A stretch of 64,000 bases of DNA from Gellertiella hungarica (lineage in GTDB: Bacteria; Pseudomonadota; Alphaproteobacteria; Rhizobiales; Rhizobiaceae), in assembly GCF_014197145.1 (NCBI RefSeq), contig NZ_JACIEZ010000003.1, forward strand, positions 124,001-188,000. The letters are read 5' to 3'. Both the position numbers and the translations under genes were made by a program. This document shows, one piece after another, positions 52,494 through 62,791 of this stretch; within the stretch, counting starts at the first letter, position 1; the number at the start of each line of letters is the position of its first letter. The notes beneath the pieces are model-generated. The model made no database searches and was not told the origin of the DNA. It saw nothing but the letters and a program-made list of their open reading frames with translations.

Positions 52494-53138
52494 ATGGCGA
52501 AAACCGTGCTCTGCTACGGCGACAGCCTGACCTGGGGATACGACGCCGAAACCATGGGGCGTCACCGGTTCGAGGACCGGTGGCCCTCGGTCCTGCAAAA
52601 GGCGCTCGGATCCGATGTGCAGGTGATTGCGGAGGGTCTGAACGGCCGTACCACGGCCTATGACGACCATCTGTCCGATTCCGATCGCAACGGGGCGCGG
52701 GTCCTGCCGACGCTTCTGCAAAGCCATGCGCCGCTCGATCTCGTGATCATCATGCTCGGCACCAATGACATGAAGCGCGGGATTGCCGGCAATGCCTTCC
52801 TCGCACGGCAGGGCATGGAGCGGCTCGTGAGCCTCATTCGCCACCATGACTGGCCGATGGAGGGCATGGAAGCACCGGAGGTGCTGCTTGTCTCGCCGCC
52901 GCCCTGCCGCGAAACGGCCAACACCGTGTTTGCGGCGATGTTTGCCGGCGCCGTCGAGGAATCGGCGATGCTCGCGACATTCTATCGGGATCTGGCGGAC
53001 GAGCTGGAATGCGGCTTCTTCGACGCCGGATCGGTTGCCGAGACCACACCGCTCGATGGTGTCCATCTGGATGCGGAAAACACCCGGGCCATCGGGCGCG
53101 GGCTGGAGCCCGTCGTCCGGATGATGCTTGGCATTTGA
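52494..53138 (+). CDS. SGNH/GDSL hydrolase (arylesterase-like)
   Basis: 214 aa. Block I GDSLTWGYD (catalytic Ser), block III GTNDMKRG and block V DGVHLDAENTRAIG (catalytic Asp and His). A cytoplasmic serine esterase or acyl hydrolase; substrate unknown. Only 3 bases after the pdhC stop, so co-transcribed with the pdh genes. Confidence 0.92.
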   Translation: MAKTVLCYGDSLTWGYDAETMGRHRFEDRWPSVLQKALGSDVQVIAEGLNGRTTAYDDHLSDSDRNGARVLPTLLQSHAPLDLVIIMLGTNDMKRGIAGNAFLARQGMERLVSLIRHHDWPMEGMEAPEVLLVSPPPCRETANTVFAAMFAGAVEESAMLATFYRDLADELECGFFDAGSVAETTPLDGVHLDAENTRAIGRGLEPVVRMMLGI

Positions 53139-53229
53139 CAGGCGCTTTCGAGGGGGCTTGATCAAGATCAAGGCCCTTCGGGATCAGGGGCTTAGGCTGA
53201 ACCTATCGAATCCAGACAAGGAGATAGGA

Positions 53230-53472
53230 ATGTCGAACACCCCCCACGAGCTCGCGGAAGAGTTTCCTGAGTATGTCGCGAAGATGCATGATCTGAAGGT
53301 CAGCGACGCGCATTTCGCCAAGCTCTTCGAGGAGTATCACGAGGTCAATCGCGCCATTCACCGCGCGGAGACAAACATCGAGCCGGTAGGCGACGTGCAC
53401 ATGGAAACCATGCGCAAGACCCGGATGGCTCTGAAGGACAAGATTTACGGGATGCTGTCCAAGGCGGCCTGA
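53230..53472 (+). CDS. DUF465 family protein
   Basis: 80 aa. DUF465 (YdcH) pattern: FPEYVAKMHDLKVSDAHFAKLFEEYHEVNRAIHRAETNIEPV, then MRKTRMALKDKIYGML. Short helical hairpin of unknown role. Start MSNTPHELAEEFP after AAGGAGAT at 53219. Lies between the SGNH and lpdA genes on the same strand. Confidence 0.88.
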   Translation: MSNTPHELAEEFPEYVAKMHDLKVSDAHFAKLFEEYHEVNRAIHRAETNIEPVGDVHMETMRKTRMALKDKIYGMLSKAA

Positions 53473-53550
53473 CGGCGCTGGCCTTCATCCCGAACCGGAC
53501 CGGGCAGGGGAACTGCCCGGCTTCCGGCACCAGAGAGGAGATGAAGGCCC

Positions 53551-54996
53551 GTGGCGAATTCCTACGACGTGATCATTATCGGCTCCGGCCCCGGCGGATA
53601 TGTCGCCGCCATCCGCTCCGCGCAGCTGGGCCTGAAGACGGCCATCGTCGAGCGCGAGCATCTGGGCGGCATCTGCCTGAACTGGGGCTGCATTCCGACC
53701 AAGGCGCTCTTGCGCTCGGCGGATGTCCTCGACAATGCCAACCATGCCAAGGCCTACGGCCTGGTGCTCAACGGTTCGATCAGCGCCGACGTGACGGCGG
53801 TCGTCAACCGCTCGCGCGGCGTGTCGCAGCGGCTGAACGGCGGCGTCGGCTTCCTCATGAAGAAGAACAAGATCGACGTCATCTGGGGCGAGGCGAAGCT
53901 CTCGAAGCCCAACGAGATCGTCGTCTCCAAGCCCTCCAAGCCGGCCGTTCAGCCGCAGAATCCGGTTCCGAAGAACGTGCTGGGCGAGGGCACCTATACG
54001 GCAAAGCACATCATCGTCGCGACCGGCGCGCGCCCGCGGGCGCTCCCCGGCATCGAGCCGGACGGCAAGCTGATCTGGACCTATTTCGAGGCCATGGTGC
54101 CGAAGGAACTGCCGAAGAGCCTGCTCGTCATGGGCTCGGGCGCCATCGGCATCGAATTTGCGAGCTTCTACCGCTCCATGGGTGTCGACGTGACCGTCGT
54201 GGAAGTCATGGATCGCATCATGCCGGTGGAAGATGCGGAAATCTCGGGCATCGCCCGCAAGGCGCTGGAAAAGCGCGGGCTCAAGATCATCACCTCCGCC
54301 AAGGTGGCGAAGGTCGAGAAGGCTGCCAATTCCATCACCGCAACCGTCGAGACGGCGGACGGCAAGAGCCAGCAGATCGTGGCCGACCGGATGATCTCCG
54401 CCGTCGGCGTGCAGGGCAACATCGAGAACCTCGGCCTCGAGGCGCTGGGCGTGAAGACCGATCGCGGCTGCATCGTCATCGACGGCTATGGAAAGACCAA
54501 CGTGCCCGGCCTCTACGCCATCGGCGATGTCGCGGGTCCCCCGATGCTGGCCCACAAGGCCGAGCATGAGGGCGTGGTCTGCATCGAGAAGATCGCGGGC
54601 CTGCCGAATGTCCATCCGATGGACAAGGGCAAGATCCCCGGCTGCACCTACTGCAATCCGCAGGTCGCCTCGGTCGGCCTCACGGAAGCCAAGGCCAAGG
54701 AGCTCGGCCGCGACATCCGTGTCGGCCGCTTCTCCTTCGGCGCAAACGGCAAGGCGATCGCGCTCGGCGAGGACAACGGGCTGGTCAAGGTCATCTTCGA
54801 CAAGAAGACCGGGGAGCTGCTCGGCGCACACATGGTCGGCACCGAAGTGACCGAACTCATCCAGGGCTTCGTCGTCGCCATGAACCTCGAGACCACCGAA
54901 GAAGAGCTGATGCACACCATCTTCCCGCATCCGACGCTGTCGGAAATGATGAAGGAAGCGGTGCTGGATGCTTACGGACGGGTACTGAACGCTTGA
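53551..54996 (+). CDS. lpdA: dihydrolipoamide dehydrogenase (E3)
   Basis: 481 aa. FAD/NAD oxidoreductase that reoxidises lipoamide for the pdh complex. The redox pair is in GGICLNWGCIPTKALLRSAD near residues 40-45, the FAD loop GSGPGGYVAA at the N-terminus, the NAD loop GSGAIGIEFASFYRSMG near 195, and the C-terminal HPTLSEMMKEAVLDAYGR with the catalytic His. GTG start at 53551. An E3 shared with other complexes is possible. Confidence 0.97.
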   Translation: MANSYDVIIIGSGPGGYVAAIRSAQLGLKTAIVEREHLGGICLNWGCIPTKALLRSADVLDNANHAKAYGLVLNGSISADVTAVVNRSRGVSQRLNGGVGFLMKKNKIDVIWGEAKLSKPNEIVVSKPSKPAVQPQNPVPKNVLGEGTYTAKHIIVATGARPRALPGIEPDGKLIWTYFEAMVPKELPKSLLVMGSGAIGIEFASFYRSMGVDVTVVEVMDRIMPVEDAEISGIARKALEKRGLKIITSAKVAKVEKAANSITATVETADGKSQQIVADRMISAVGVQGNIENLGLEALGVKTDRGCIVIDGYGKTNVPGLYAIGDVAGPPMLAHKAEHEGVVCIEKIAGLPNVHPMDKGKIPGCTYCNPQVASVGLTEAKAKELGRDIRVGRFSFGANGKAIALGEDNGLVKVIFDKKTGELLGAHMVGTEVTELIQGFVVAMNLETTEEELMHTIFPHPTLSEMMKEAVLDAYGRVLNA

Positions 54997-55016
54997 GGGC
55001 GGTTGACGCTTCGGAT

Positions 55017-55042
55017 GGCCCGGCAGGGACAGAGGGGGGTGC
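55017..55042. repeat. half RIME-like arm downstream of lpdA
   Basis: CCCGGCAGGGACAGAGGGGGG then TGC, matching the right arm of the element at 56922-57108. No partner arm is seen nearby, so this is a decayed or solo half-element about 20 bases after the lpdA stop. Confidence 0.6.
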
Positions 55043-55148
55043 TGTGCGGCAATCTATCAACGCGTCGCACCCCGACGAATGAAACATTGCCCTTCGGCTT
55101 GCCTGTCATTATCTAGGGCGGAACGGGGCTTGAGCGGACGAGGACAGC

Positions 55149-55394
55149 ATGGCAGTCGGTTGGTTCATGGCAATCATCATCGGTGGTCTGGCGGGCTGGC
55201 TCGCCGGCAAGTTCATGGACATGCGCTACGGCATCTTCATGAACATCATCATCGGCATCGTGGGCTCGGCGGTTGCAACCGCGATCCTGCAGCGGTTCGG
55301 CATTTTCGTGGCGGAAGACAAGCTCGGCTATCTCATCACCAGCTTCCTTGGCGCCTGCATCCTGCTTTTTGTCGTCAAGCTCGTACGGCGCTAG
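55149..55394 (+). CDS. GlsB/YeaQ/YmgE family small membrane protein
   Basis: 81 aa. Three helices: [39 protein letters not shown] and [18 protein letters not shown], with the Gly pattern of the family once called transglycosylase-associated. Stress-linked in enterics. Function here unknown. ATG at 55149 after GAGGACAG. Confidence 0.9.
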   Translation: MAVGWFMAIIIGGLAGWLAGKFMDMRYGIFMNIIIGIVGSAVATAILQRFGIFVAEDKLGYLITSFLGACILLFVVKLVRR

Positions 55395-55410
55395 ACAAGG
55401 TCACAGCATC

Positions 55411-56388
55411 ATGGTCACCATCCTCGATACCATTGGCACCGAAACCGCGGAAAAGCGCGTTCGCCATCCGGAAAAGGCGCACCGGCCCGATACGGAGGTG
55501 ATGCGCAAGCCGGAATGGATCCGGGTCAAGGCGCCGACCTCGAAGGGCTATGCGGAAACCCGTTCCATCGTGAAGGAGCACAAGCTCGTCACGGTGTGCG
55601 AGGAGGCGGGCTGCCCCAATATCGGCGAGTGCTGGGACAAGAAGCACGCGACCTTCATGATCATGGGCGAAATCTGCACCCGTGCCTGCGCCTTCTGCAA
55701 CGTGGCCACCGGCAAGCCGAACCCGCTGGATCTGGACGAGCCGGAAAACGTCGCCAAGGCCGTGAAGCAGATGGGCCTCTCCCACGTGGTCATCACCTCG
55801 GTCGACCGAGACGATCTGGAAGATGGCGGGGCCGAGCATTTCGAGAAGGTGATCTTCGCCATCCGCGCGGCATCGCCCACGACGACAATCGAAATCCTGA
55901 CACCCGATTTCCTCAAGAAGCCCGGTGCGCTCGAGCGCGTCGTGGCCGCCAAGCCGGATGTCTTCAACCACAATCTCGAAACCGTGCCGGGCAATTACCT
56001 GACGGTTCGTCCCGGCGCGCGCTACTTCCACTCGATCCGCCTGCTGCAGCGCGTGAAGGAGCTGGATCCGACCATGTTCACCAAGTCGGGTATCATGGTC
56101 GGCCTCGGCGAGGAGCGCAACGAAGTGCTCCAGCTCATGGACGACCTCCGGACGGCGGACGTGGATTTCCTCACCATTGGCCAGTATCTCCAGCCCACCC
56201 GCAAGCATCACCGCGTCGTCTCCTTCGTCACGCCGGACGAGTTCAAATCCTACGAGACGGTTGCCTATACGAAAGGCTTCCTGATGGTGTCGGCGAGCCC
56301 GCTGACGCGCTCCTCCCACCACGCCGGTGACGATTTCGCCCGGCTGAAGGCGGCGCGCGAGAAGAAACTGGCCGGAGCTGCCGCCTGA
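55411..56388 (+). CDS. lipA: lipoyl synthase
   Basis: 325 aa. Radical-SAM enzyme that inserts two sulfurs into octanoyl-lysine. Auxiliary cluster Cys: [13 protein letters not shown]; radical-SAM Cys: [14 protein letters not shown]-terminal Ser motif near [12 protein letters not shown]. Suits the neighbouring lipoyl-bearing PdhB and PdhC and the GcvH product. Start [11 protein letters not shown] at 55411, 16 bases after the GlsB-like stop. Confidence 0.97.
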   Translation: MVTILDTIGTETAEKRVRHPEKAHRPDTEVMRKPEWIRVKAPTSKGYAETRSIVKEHKLVTVCEEAGCPNIGECWDKKHATFMIMGEICTRACAFCNVATGKPNPLDLDEPENVAKAVKQMGLSHVVITSVDRDDLEDGGAEHFEKVIFAIRAASPTTTIEILTPDFLKKPGALERVVAAKPDVFNHNLETVPGNYLTVRPGARYFHSIRLLQRVKELDPTMFTKSGIMVGLGEERNEVLQLMDDLRTADVDFLTIGQYLQPTRKHHRVVSFVTPDEFKSYETVAYTKGFLMVSASPLTRSSHHAGDDFARLKAAREKKLAGAAA

Positions 56389-56409
56389 GGGCGGCGGACG
56401 GAAGAAACC

Positions 56410-56862
56410 ATGCCGAAATTCGAAAGCCAGCGTAAGGTGCCCCATACGCCCGACCAGATGTTCGATCTGGTGGCGGATGTGGAACGTTATCCGGAGTTCC
56501 TGCCGCTCTGCGAGGCGCTCGCCGTCCGTTCCCGCAAGGAGCGGGACGGCAAGCAGCTTCTCGTCGCCGACATGACCGTCGGCTACAAGGCGATACGCGA
56601 AACCTTTACCACGCAGGTGCTGCTGAACCGCGAGCAGCATAGCATCGACGTCCAGTACATCGACGGGCCGTTCAAGTACCTGAACAACAAGTGGACGTTC
56701 CTGCCCGACGGCGAGGGCGGCTGCACGGTGAACTTCTTCATCGACTACGAATTCAAGAGCCGCATCCTCGGCGCCCTCATGGGCTCCATGTTCGACCGCG
56801 CCTTCCGCATGTTCGCCGAAGCCTTCGAGGCAAGGGCGGCAAAGGTCTATGCCACGATCTGA
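56410..56862 (+). CDS. RatA/COQ10-like START domain protein
   Basis: 150 aa. Coenzyme Q-binding/START family: HTPDQMFDLVADVERYPEFLPLCEA, RETFTTQVLLN, and the late FEARAAKVY. Related to COQ10 (ubiquinone chaperone) and to RatA of E. coli. A role in ubiquinone function is more likely in this setting than toxicity. ATG at 56410, 21 bases after lipA. Confidence 0.9.
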   Translation: MPKFESQRKVPHTPDQMFDLVADVERYPEFLPLCEALAVRSRKERDGKQLLVADMTVGYKAIRETFTTQVLLNREQHSIDVQYIDGPFKYLNNKWTFLPDGEGGCTVNFFIDYEFKSRILGALMGSMFDRAFRMFAEAFEARAAKVYATI

Positions 56863-56921
56863 GTGGCAGGACATCAGCATGATGTTGCGGCAGGCTGCAC
56901 ACGCGTCGAATTCGGAGCACC

Positions 56922-57108
56922 GCTACCCCCCTCTGTCCCTGCCGGGACATCTCCCCCTCAAGGCGGGAGATCGGGCTGGGGTTTCTTGGGCAAGTCCCTC
57001 GCATCCGCTTCTGCGGATCAGACGCTTTTTATTGGGGAAGTCAGAAAAGAGAAGTCGATCTCCCCCCTTGAGGGGGAGATGTCCCGGCAGGGACAGAGGG
57101 GGGTGCGC
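56922..57108. repeat. RIME-like palindromic element between ratA-like gene and pncC
   Basis: Left arm (from 56922) CCCCCCTCTGTCCCTGCCGGG then ACATCTCCCCC, right arm (to 57108) its reverse complement, with a spacer of about 80 bases holding a small hairpin (ATCCGC/GCGGAT) and a T run. Matches the two-arm layout of rhizobial RIME elements. It fills most of the 279-base gap between the two convergent genes. Confidence 0.85.
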
Positions 57109-57141
57109 GTCCCCCGGACCAACACTCTGCACCGCCCGCAG

Positions 57142-57636
57142 TCAGCCCAGTTCGGCAAGCATCTCCAGGGCGGTTTTCACCGTCGCCAGGCGGATGCCGT
57201 CGCGGCCGAGGTCACCGTAGCGCATTTCGCGATGGAGGAGCCTGCCGTCACGGCAGCGGGCGGCAAGGTGGACGAGGCCGACGGGCTTTTCGTCCGAGCC
57301 CCCGCCGGGGCCGGCGATGCCCGTCACGGCAACCGAGACATGGGCGCGGGAGCGGCGAAGTGCGCCGGCGGCCATCTGCAGCGCAGTCTGGCGCGAAACG
57401 GCGCCGTATTGCGCCAGCACCTCGGGCTGGACGCCGATGAGGTCCATCTTCGCTTCGTTGGTGTAGGTGACAAAGCCACGATCGACGACGGCCGAGGAGC
57501 CCGGCACATCCGTGAGCGCGCCTGCGATCAGCCCGCCCGTGCAGCTTTCCGCCGTGGCGATCATCCATGCCTTGCCGGCATAGTCAGCGATGATCGCGCG
57601 CGCCGCAGAGGCTATATCTTCAGGAAAGAGGCTCAT
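57142..57636 (-). CDS. CinA C-terminal domain protein (nicotinamide-nucleotide amidase PncC-like)
   Basis: 164 aa, the CinA/PncC domain alone. [37 protein letters not shown] (Ser nucleophile in ESCTGG), and [19 protein letters not shown]. Deamidates NMN to nicotinic acid mononucleotide. ATG at 57636 overlaps the ispDF stop. Confidence 0.94.
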   Translation of the reverse strand: MSLFPEDIASAARAIIADYAGKAWMIATAESCTGGLIAGALTDVPGSSAVVDRGFVTYTNEAKMDLIGVQPEVLAQYGAVSRQTALQMAAGALRRSRAHVSVAVTGIAGPGGGSDEKPVGLVHLAARCRDGRLLHREMRYGDLGRDGIRLATVKTALEMLAELG

Positions 57637-58838
57637 GCGCCGCCCCTCCCGTAAACGACGGTGGCGGTGGCGATGGCCGCAATTCCTTCCCGCCGGCCGA
57701 TGAAGCCGATCTTCTCGTTGGTCGTTGCCTTCACGGAGCAACGGTCGAGCGAAATGCCGAGGATTTCCGCAAGCTTCTCGCGCATGGCCTGGCGATGCGG
57801 CCCCACCTTCGGCGCCTCGGCGATCAGCGAGATGTCGGCATTCATGATGGTGCCGCCGTGCTCGCGGACGATACGAACGGCATGTTCGAGGAAGATGCGC
57901 GAGGGTGCGCCTTTCCACTGCATGTCGGAGGGAGGGAAATGATCGCCAATGTCGCCCGCCCCGCAGGTGGCGAGCAAGGCATCGGTAAGGGCGTGAAGTG
58001 CCACATCCGCATCCGAATGGCCCTTCAGCTTCTGGTCGTGGGGAATGAAGATGCCGCAGAGCGTCACGCCGTCGCCGGGCTCGAGCTGGTGCACGTCATA
58101 GCCGTTTCCGGTACGCACGTCGGGAAGCGCTGCCCGCGCCAGTTTTTCGTCCGCCATGGCGATATCCCTTTTCACGGTAAGCTTGATGTTATCCGGCGTG
58201 CCCTCGACGAGCCGCACCGGTATGCCCGCCCATTCGGCAATCGAGGCGTCGTCGGTGAAATCGCCGATCCCGCTTGCGGCCGCGCGCCGGTGCGCATCGA
58301 GGATGGCATCGAGGGCGAAGACCTGCGGCGTCTGGGCGGCAAAGAGGCCAGCGCGGGGGACCGTCTCCACCACCACGCCATCCGGCGAACCGCGCTTCAG
58401 GGTGTCGGATACCGGCATGACCGGCAGCACGCCGCTGGCTCCATCCGCAAGGCTTGCCTCGATCCGGTCAAACAGCGCCGCATCCACGAAGGGGCGGACG
58501 GCATCCTGTATCCAGGCGTGCGTGACGCCGCGGCCGGCGAGCGCCTCCAGCCCCTTCAGCACGCTTTGCTGGCGGGTTGCCCCGCCGTGCACCACGATGC
58601 AGTCCCGCCTGCCGGCGATCGAAGCCGTCGCGACATCGAGAAGGGCCTCGTCGTCTGGATGAATGACCAGGACGACGGGTCCCGTGCCCGGCCATGACAG
58701 GAACGCCTCCAGCGAGTGCGCAATGACCGCCTTGCCGCCGATCCGCCGGTACTGTTTGGGACCCTCATGGGACGATCCGGCCCGCTCTCCGCGCCCTGCT
58801 GCGACGATGACGATGCCGTTGGAATGCTTCTGCGACAT
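57633..58838 (-). CDS. ispDF: bifunctional IspD/IspF isoprenoid enzyme
   Basis: 401 aa. N-terminal IspD (about 1-235; [46 protein letters not shown]) transfers CMP to MEP. C-terminal IspF (about 240-401; [38 protein letters not shown]) makes the cyclodiphosphate. IspE is missing between them, as in other alpha and epsilon proteobacteria. Fusion is a known rhizobial trait. Confidence 0.96.
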   Translation of the reverse strand: MSQKHSNGIVIVAAGRGERAGSSHEGPKQYRRIGGKAVIAHSLEAFLSWPGTGPVVLVIHPDDEALLDVATASIAGRRDCIVVHGGATRQQSVLKGLEALAGRGVTHAWIQDAVRPFVDAALFDRIEASLADGASGVLPVMPVSDTLKRGSPDGVVVETVPRAGLFAAQTPQVFALDAILDAHRRAAASGIGDFTDDASIAEWAGIPVRLVEGTPDNIKLTVKRDIAMADEKLARAALPDVRTGNGYDVHQLEPGDGVTLCGIFIPHDQKLKGHSDADVALHALTDALLATCGAGDIGDHFPPSDMQWKGAPSRIFLEHAVRIVREHGGTIMNADISLIAEAPKVGPHRQAMREKLAEILGISLDRCSVKATTNEKIGFIGRREGIAAIATATVVYGRGGA

Positions 58839-58997
58839 GGGAGCCTTGCGGTGCCGGTTGCTTGTGGTTCGCTTGCCGCGGGTTTAACCGCTCGGGAAGC
58901 ATTTGACCAGCGGCTCGGCCGGTGGGCGGATTTTCACTTGGCAGCGCGCGGCTTTGATGATTAAAAATAATGCAGCGCAAATCACTGCCTCAAGAAT

Positions 58998-60020
58998 ATG
59001 CAAAGCGAGCGTCCCTTGAGCCTACCGAACCTTTCCGATCCCTTTGCCATCGGCTCCGTGCCGATCCGCAACCGGGTCATTCTGGCGCCCATGTCGGGTG
59101 TCACGGACCTGCCGTTCCGCGAGATCGCGTGGAAATGGGGCGCGGGTCTGGTCGTGACCGAGATGGTCGCGAGCCGGGAGCTTGCACATAACCATGGGGA
59201 AAGCTGGGCGCGGCTCAAGGGCGCCGGCATCCGTCCGCACATGGTGCAGCTTGCCGGTCGCGAGGCGCACTGGATGGCGGAAGCGGCCCGGATTGCTGAG
59301 GCGAACGGCGCGGATATCATCGGCATCAACATGGGTTGTCCGGCCAAGAAGGTGACCGGCGGCTATTCCGGCTCGGCGCTGATGCGCGATCCCGATCATG
59401 CGCTGGGCCTGATAGAGGCGACCGTTAAGGCGGTCAAAGTGCCGGTAACGGTGAAGATGCGTCTCGGATGGGACGAAAACTCGATCAACGCGCCGCTGAT
59501 CGCAAGGCGGGCGGAAGAGGCGGGCGTCCGGCTCGTCACCGTCCATGGCCGAACTCGGATGCAGTTTTACGAAGGCAGGGCGGACTGGGCGGCGATCCGC
59601 GCCGTGCGGGAGGCGGTGCGCATTCCGCTGATTGCCAATGGCGATGTGGAGAGCATCGAGGATGCCCGGACGATCCTGGCGCTCTCGGGGGCCGATGCGG
59701 TAATGGTCGGGCGCGCCTGTCAGGGCAGGCCCTGGCATGCCGGTGCGCTTGCCGGAGCCGCAGCACCCGAACGGCAGGCCATTCCGGATCTGGCGCTGGC
59801 GCATTACGAGGCGATGCTGGATTTCTACGGCCGCGAGGTGGCGGTGCGCCATGCCCGCAAGCATCTCGGCTGGTATCTGGAGCGCCATGCGCCCGCTCTG
59901 CCGCCGGCGGAGAAGGCGCGGCTGATGACCGAGCGGGACGCTGCCCTTGCCGCACGGCTTTTCCACGCCGCGCTTTCCAATCCCGATCATCACAGAGAAC
60001 CGAGACCGGAGGCCGCATGA
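58998..60020 (+). CDS. dusB: tRNA-dihydrouridine synthase DusB (NifR3)
   Basis: 340 aa. FMN TIM-barrel: [41 protein letters not shown] with catalytic Cys, and [21 protein letters not shown]-type [24 protein letters not shown]. First gene of the nifR3-ntrB-ntrC operon; stop overlaps ntrB by ATGA. ATG at 58998. Confidence 0.95.
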   Translation: MQSERPLSLPNLSDPFAIGSVPIRNRVILAPMSGVTDLPFREIAWKWGAGLVVTEMVASRELAHNHGESWARLKGAGIRPHMVQLAGREAHWMAEAARIAEANGADIIGINMGCPAKKVTGGYSGSALMRDPDHALGLIEATVKAVKVPVTVKMRLGWDENSINAPLIARRAEEAGVRLVTVHGRTRMQFYEGRADWAAIRAVREAVRIPLIANGDVESIEDARTILALSGADAVMVGRACQGRPWHAGALAGAAAPERQAIPDLALAHYEAMLDFYGREVAVRHARKHLGWYLERHAPALPPAEKARLMTERDAALAARLFHAALSNPDHHREPRPEAA

Positions 60021-61176
60021 GCGATCCGAAAACGTCGAACGACATGATGGCCGCGACCGTTCTCAACGCCATCCGCAACCCCGTGATCATGGTCGACGCG
60101 GATGGCATCGTGCGTTTTGCCAATGGCGAGGCGGAAGCCTTCTTTGCGGCCAGCGCCGCCCATCTCGCGCGCCACCACATCGCGGCCTTCGTGCCCTTCG
60201 GCAGTCCGCTGCTGTCGTTGCTCGATCAGGTGCGGGAGCGGCGTTCGCCGGTCAACGAATACCGGGTGGATCTCAGCTCTCCGCGCATCGGCCAGGACAA
60301 GCTGGTCGACATCTATGCCGCGCCCGTTCCCGGCGAGCCGGGTTCGGTGGTTGTGGTGGTGCAGGAGCGCACCATGGCCGACAAGATAGACCGCCAGCTG
60401 ACCCATCGCGGCGCGGCACGTTCGGTTTCCGGCCTTGCATCCATGCTGGCCCACGAGATCAAGAACCCGCTTTCCGGAATCCGCGGGGCAGCCCAGCTTC
60501 TGGAAATGTCCGTCTCCTCCGAGGACCGGGCGCTGACGCGGCTGATCTGCGACGAGACGGACCGGATCGTTTCACTGGTCGATCGCATGGAGGTGTTTTC
60601 CGACGAGAGGCCCGTGGATCGCGCGCCGGTCAACATCCATTCGGTGCTGGAACATGTGAAGGCGCTGGCACAGGCCGGCTTTGCCCGGCACATCCGCATA
60701 GCCGAGGTCTACGATCCCTCGCTGCCGCCGGTTTTTGCCAACCGCGACCAGCTCATTCAGGTGTTTCTGAACCTGGTGAAGAATGCCGCAGAGGCCATCG
60801 GCAACCGCCCGAATGGTGAAATCATGCTCACGACTGCCTATAAACCGGGCATCCGCCTCTCGGTTGCGGGCAGTCAGGAGAAGGTGTCGCTTCCGCTGGA
60901 ATTCTGCGTGCAGGACAACGGGCCCGGCGTGCCGGCAGACCTGCTCCCGCATCTTTTCGATCCCTTCATCACCACAAAGACCAACGGGTCTGGCCTGGGT
61001 CTTGCATTGGTCGCGAAGATCATCGGCGATCACGGCGGGATCATCGAATGCGACAGCCATGCGAACAAGACGGTGTTCCGGGTGCTGATGCCGATGTCCC
61101 GCGGCGGCATGGCTGACGAACCGCCGCTCAAGACCGCAGAGAACAGCATGACAGACATGTCCGAGGGAGCTTCCCG

Positions 61177-61180
<4 letters not shown>
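60017..61180 (+). CDS. ntrB: nitrogen regulation sensor kinase NtrB
   Basis: 387 aa, cytoplasmic. PAS domain (about 15-120), the phospho-accepting His in [16 protein letters not shown] (residue 146), then N-box [10 protein letters not shown], and G boxes [18 protein letters not shown] and [18 protein letters not shown]. Responds to PII and nitrogen status by phosphorylating NtrC. Both ends overlap neighbours by ATGA. Confidence 0.96.
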
Positions 61181-62631
<1,451 letters not shown>

Positions 62632-62667
62632 CAGGCCGGGCGGAGGCGTTGCATTTTCGCCACAATG

Positions 62668-62749
62668 CGTTGCTTGAAAGCAACGGTCGCGCAGGCTGAT
62701 TCATCCGGAAAGGGTGGGTCACGCTGCGTGACGTAATGACCGTAACGTC
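62668..62749. repeat. cluster of inverted repeats between ntrC and ntrY
   Basis: CGTTGCTT-GA-AAGCAACG (62668-62685), GTCACG-CTG-CGTGAC (62718-62732) and GACGT-N10-ACGTC (62730-62749) within a 160-base spacer. The last two overlap by three bases and look like operator sites for ntrY or mRNA structure. Factor unknown. Confidence 0.5.
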
Positions 62750-62791
62750 AGGGGCGCATCTCGCATGCTGCCGCATGACCGCGGCTGGGGG

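Noticed and set aside
48851-53171. 826- and 759-codon open frames opposite pdhA/pdhB/pdhC
   Set aside because: Antisense shadows of the pdh genes; Val/Asp/His-rich and Arg/Gly-rich composition typical of reverse reading at high GC.
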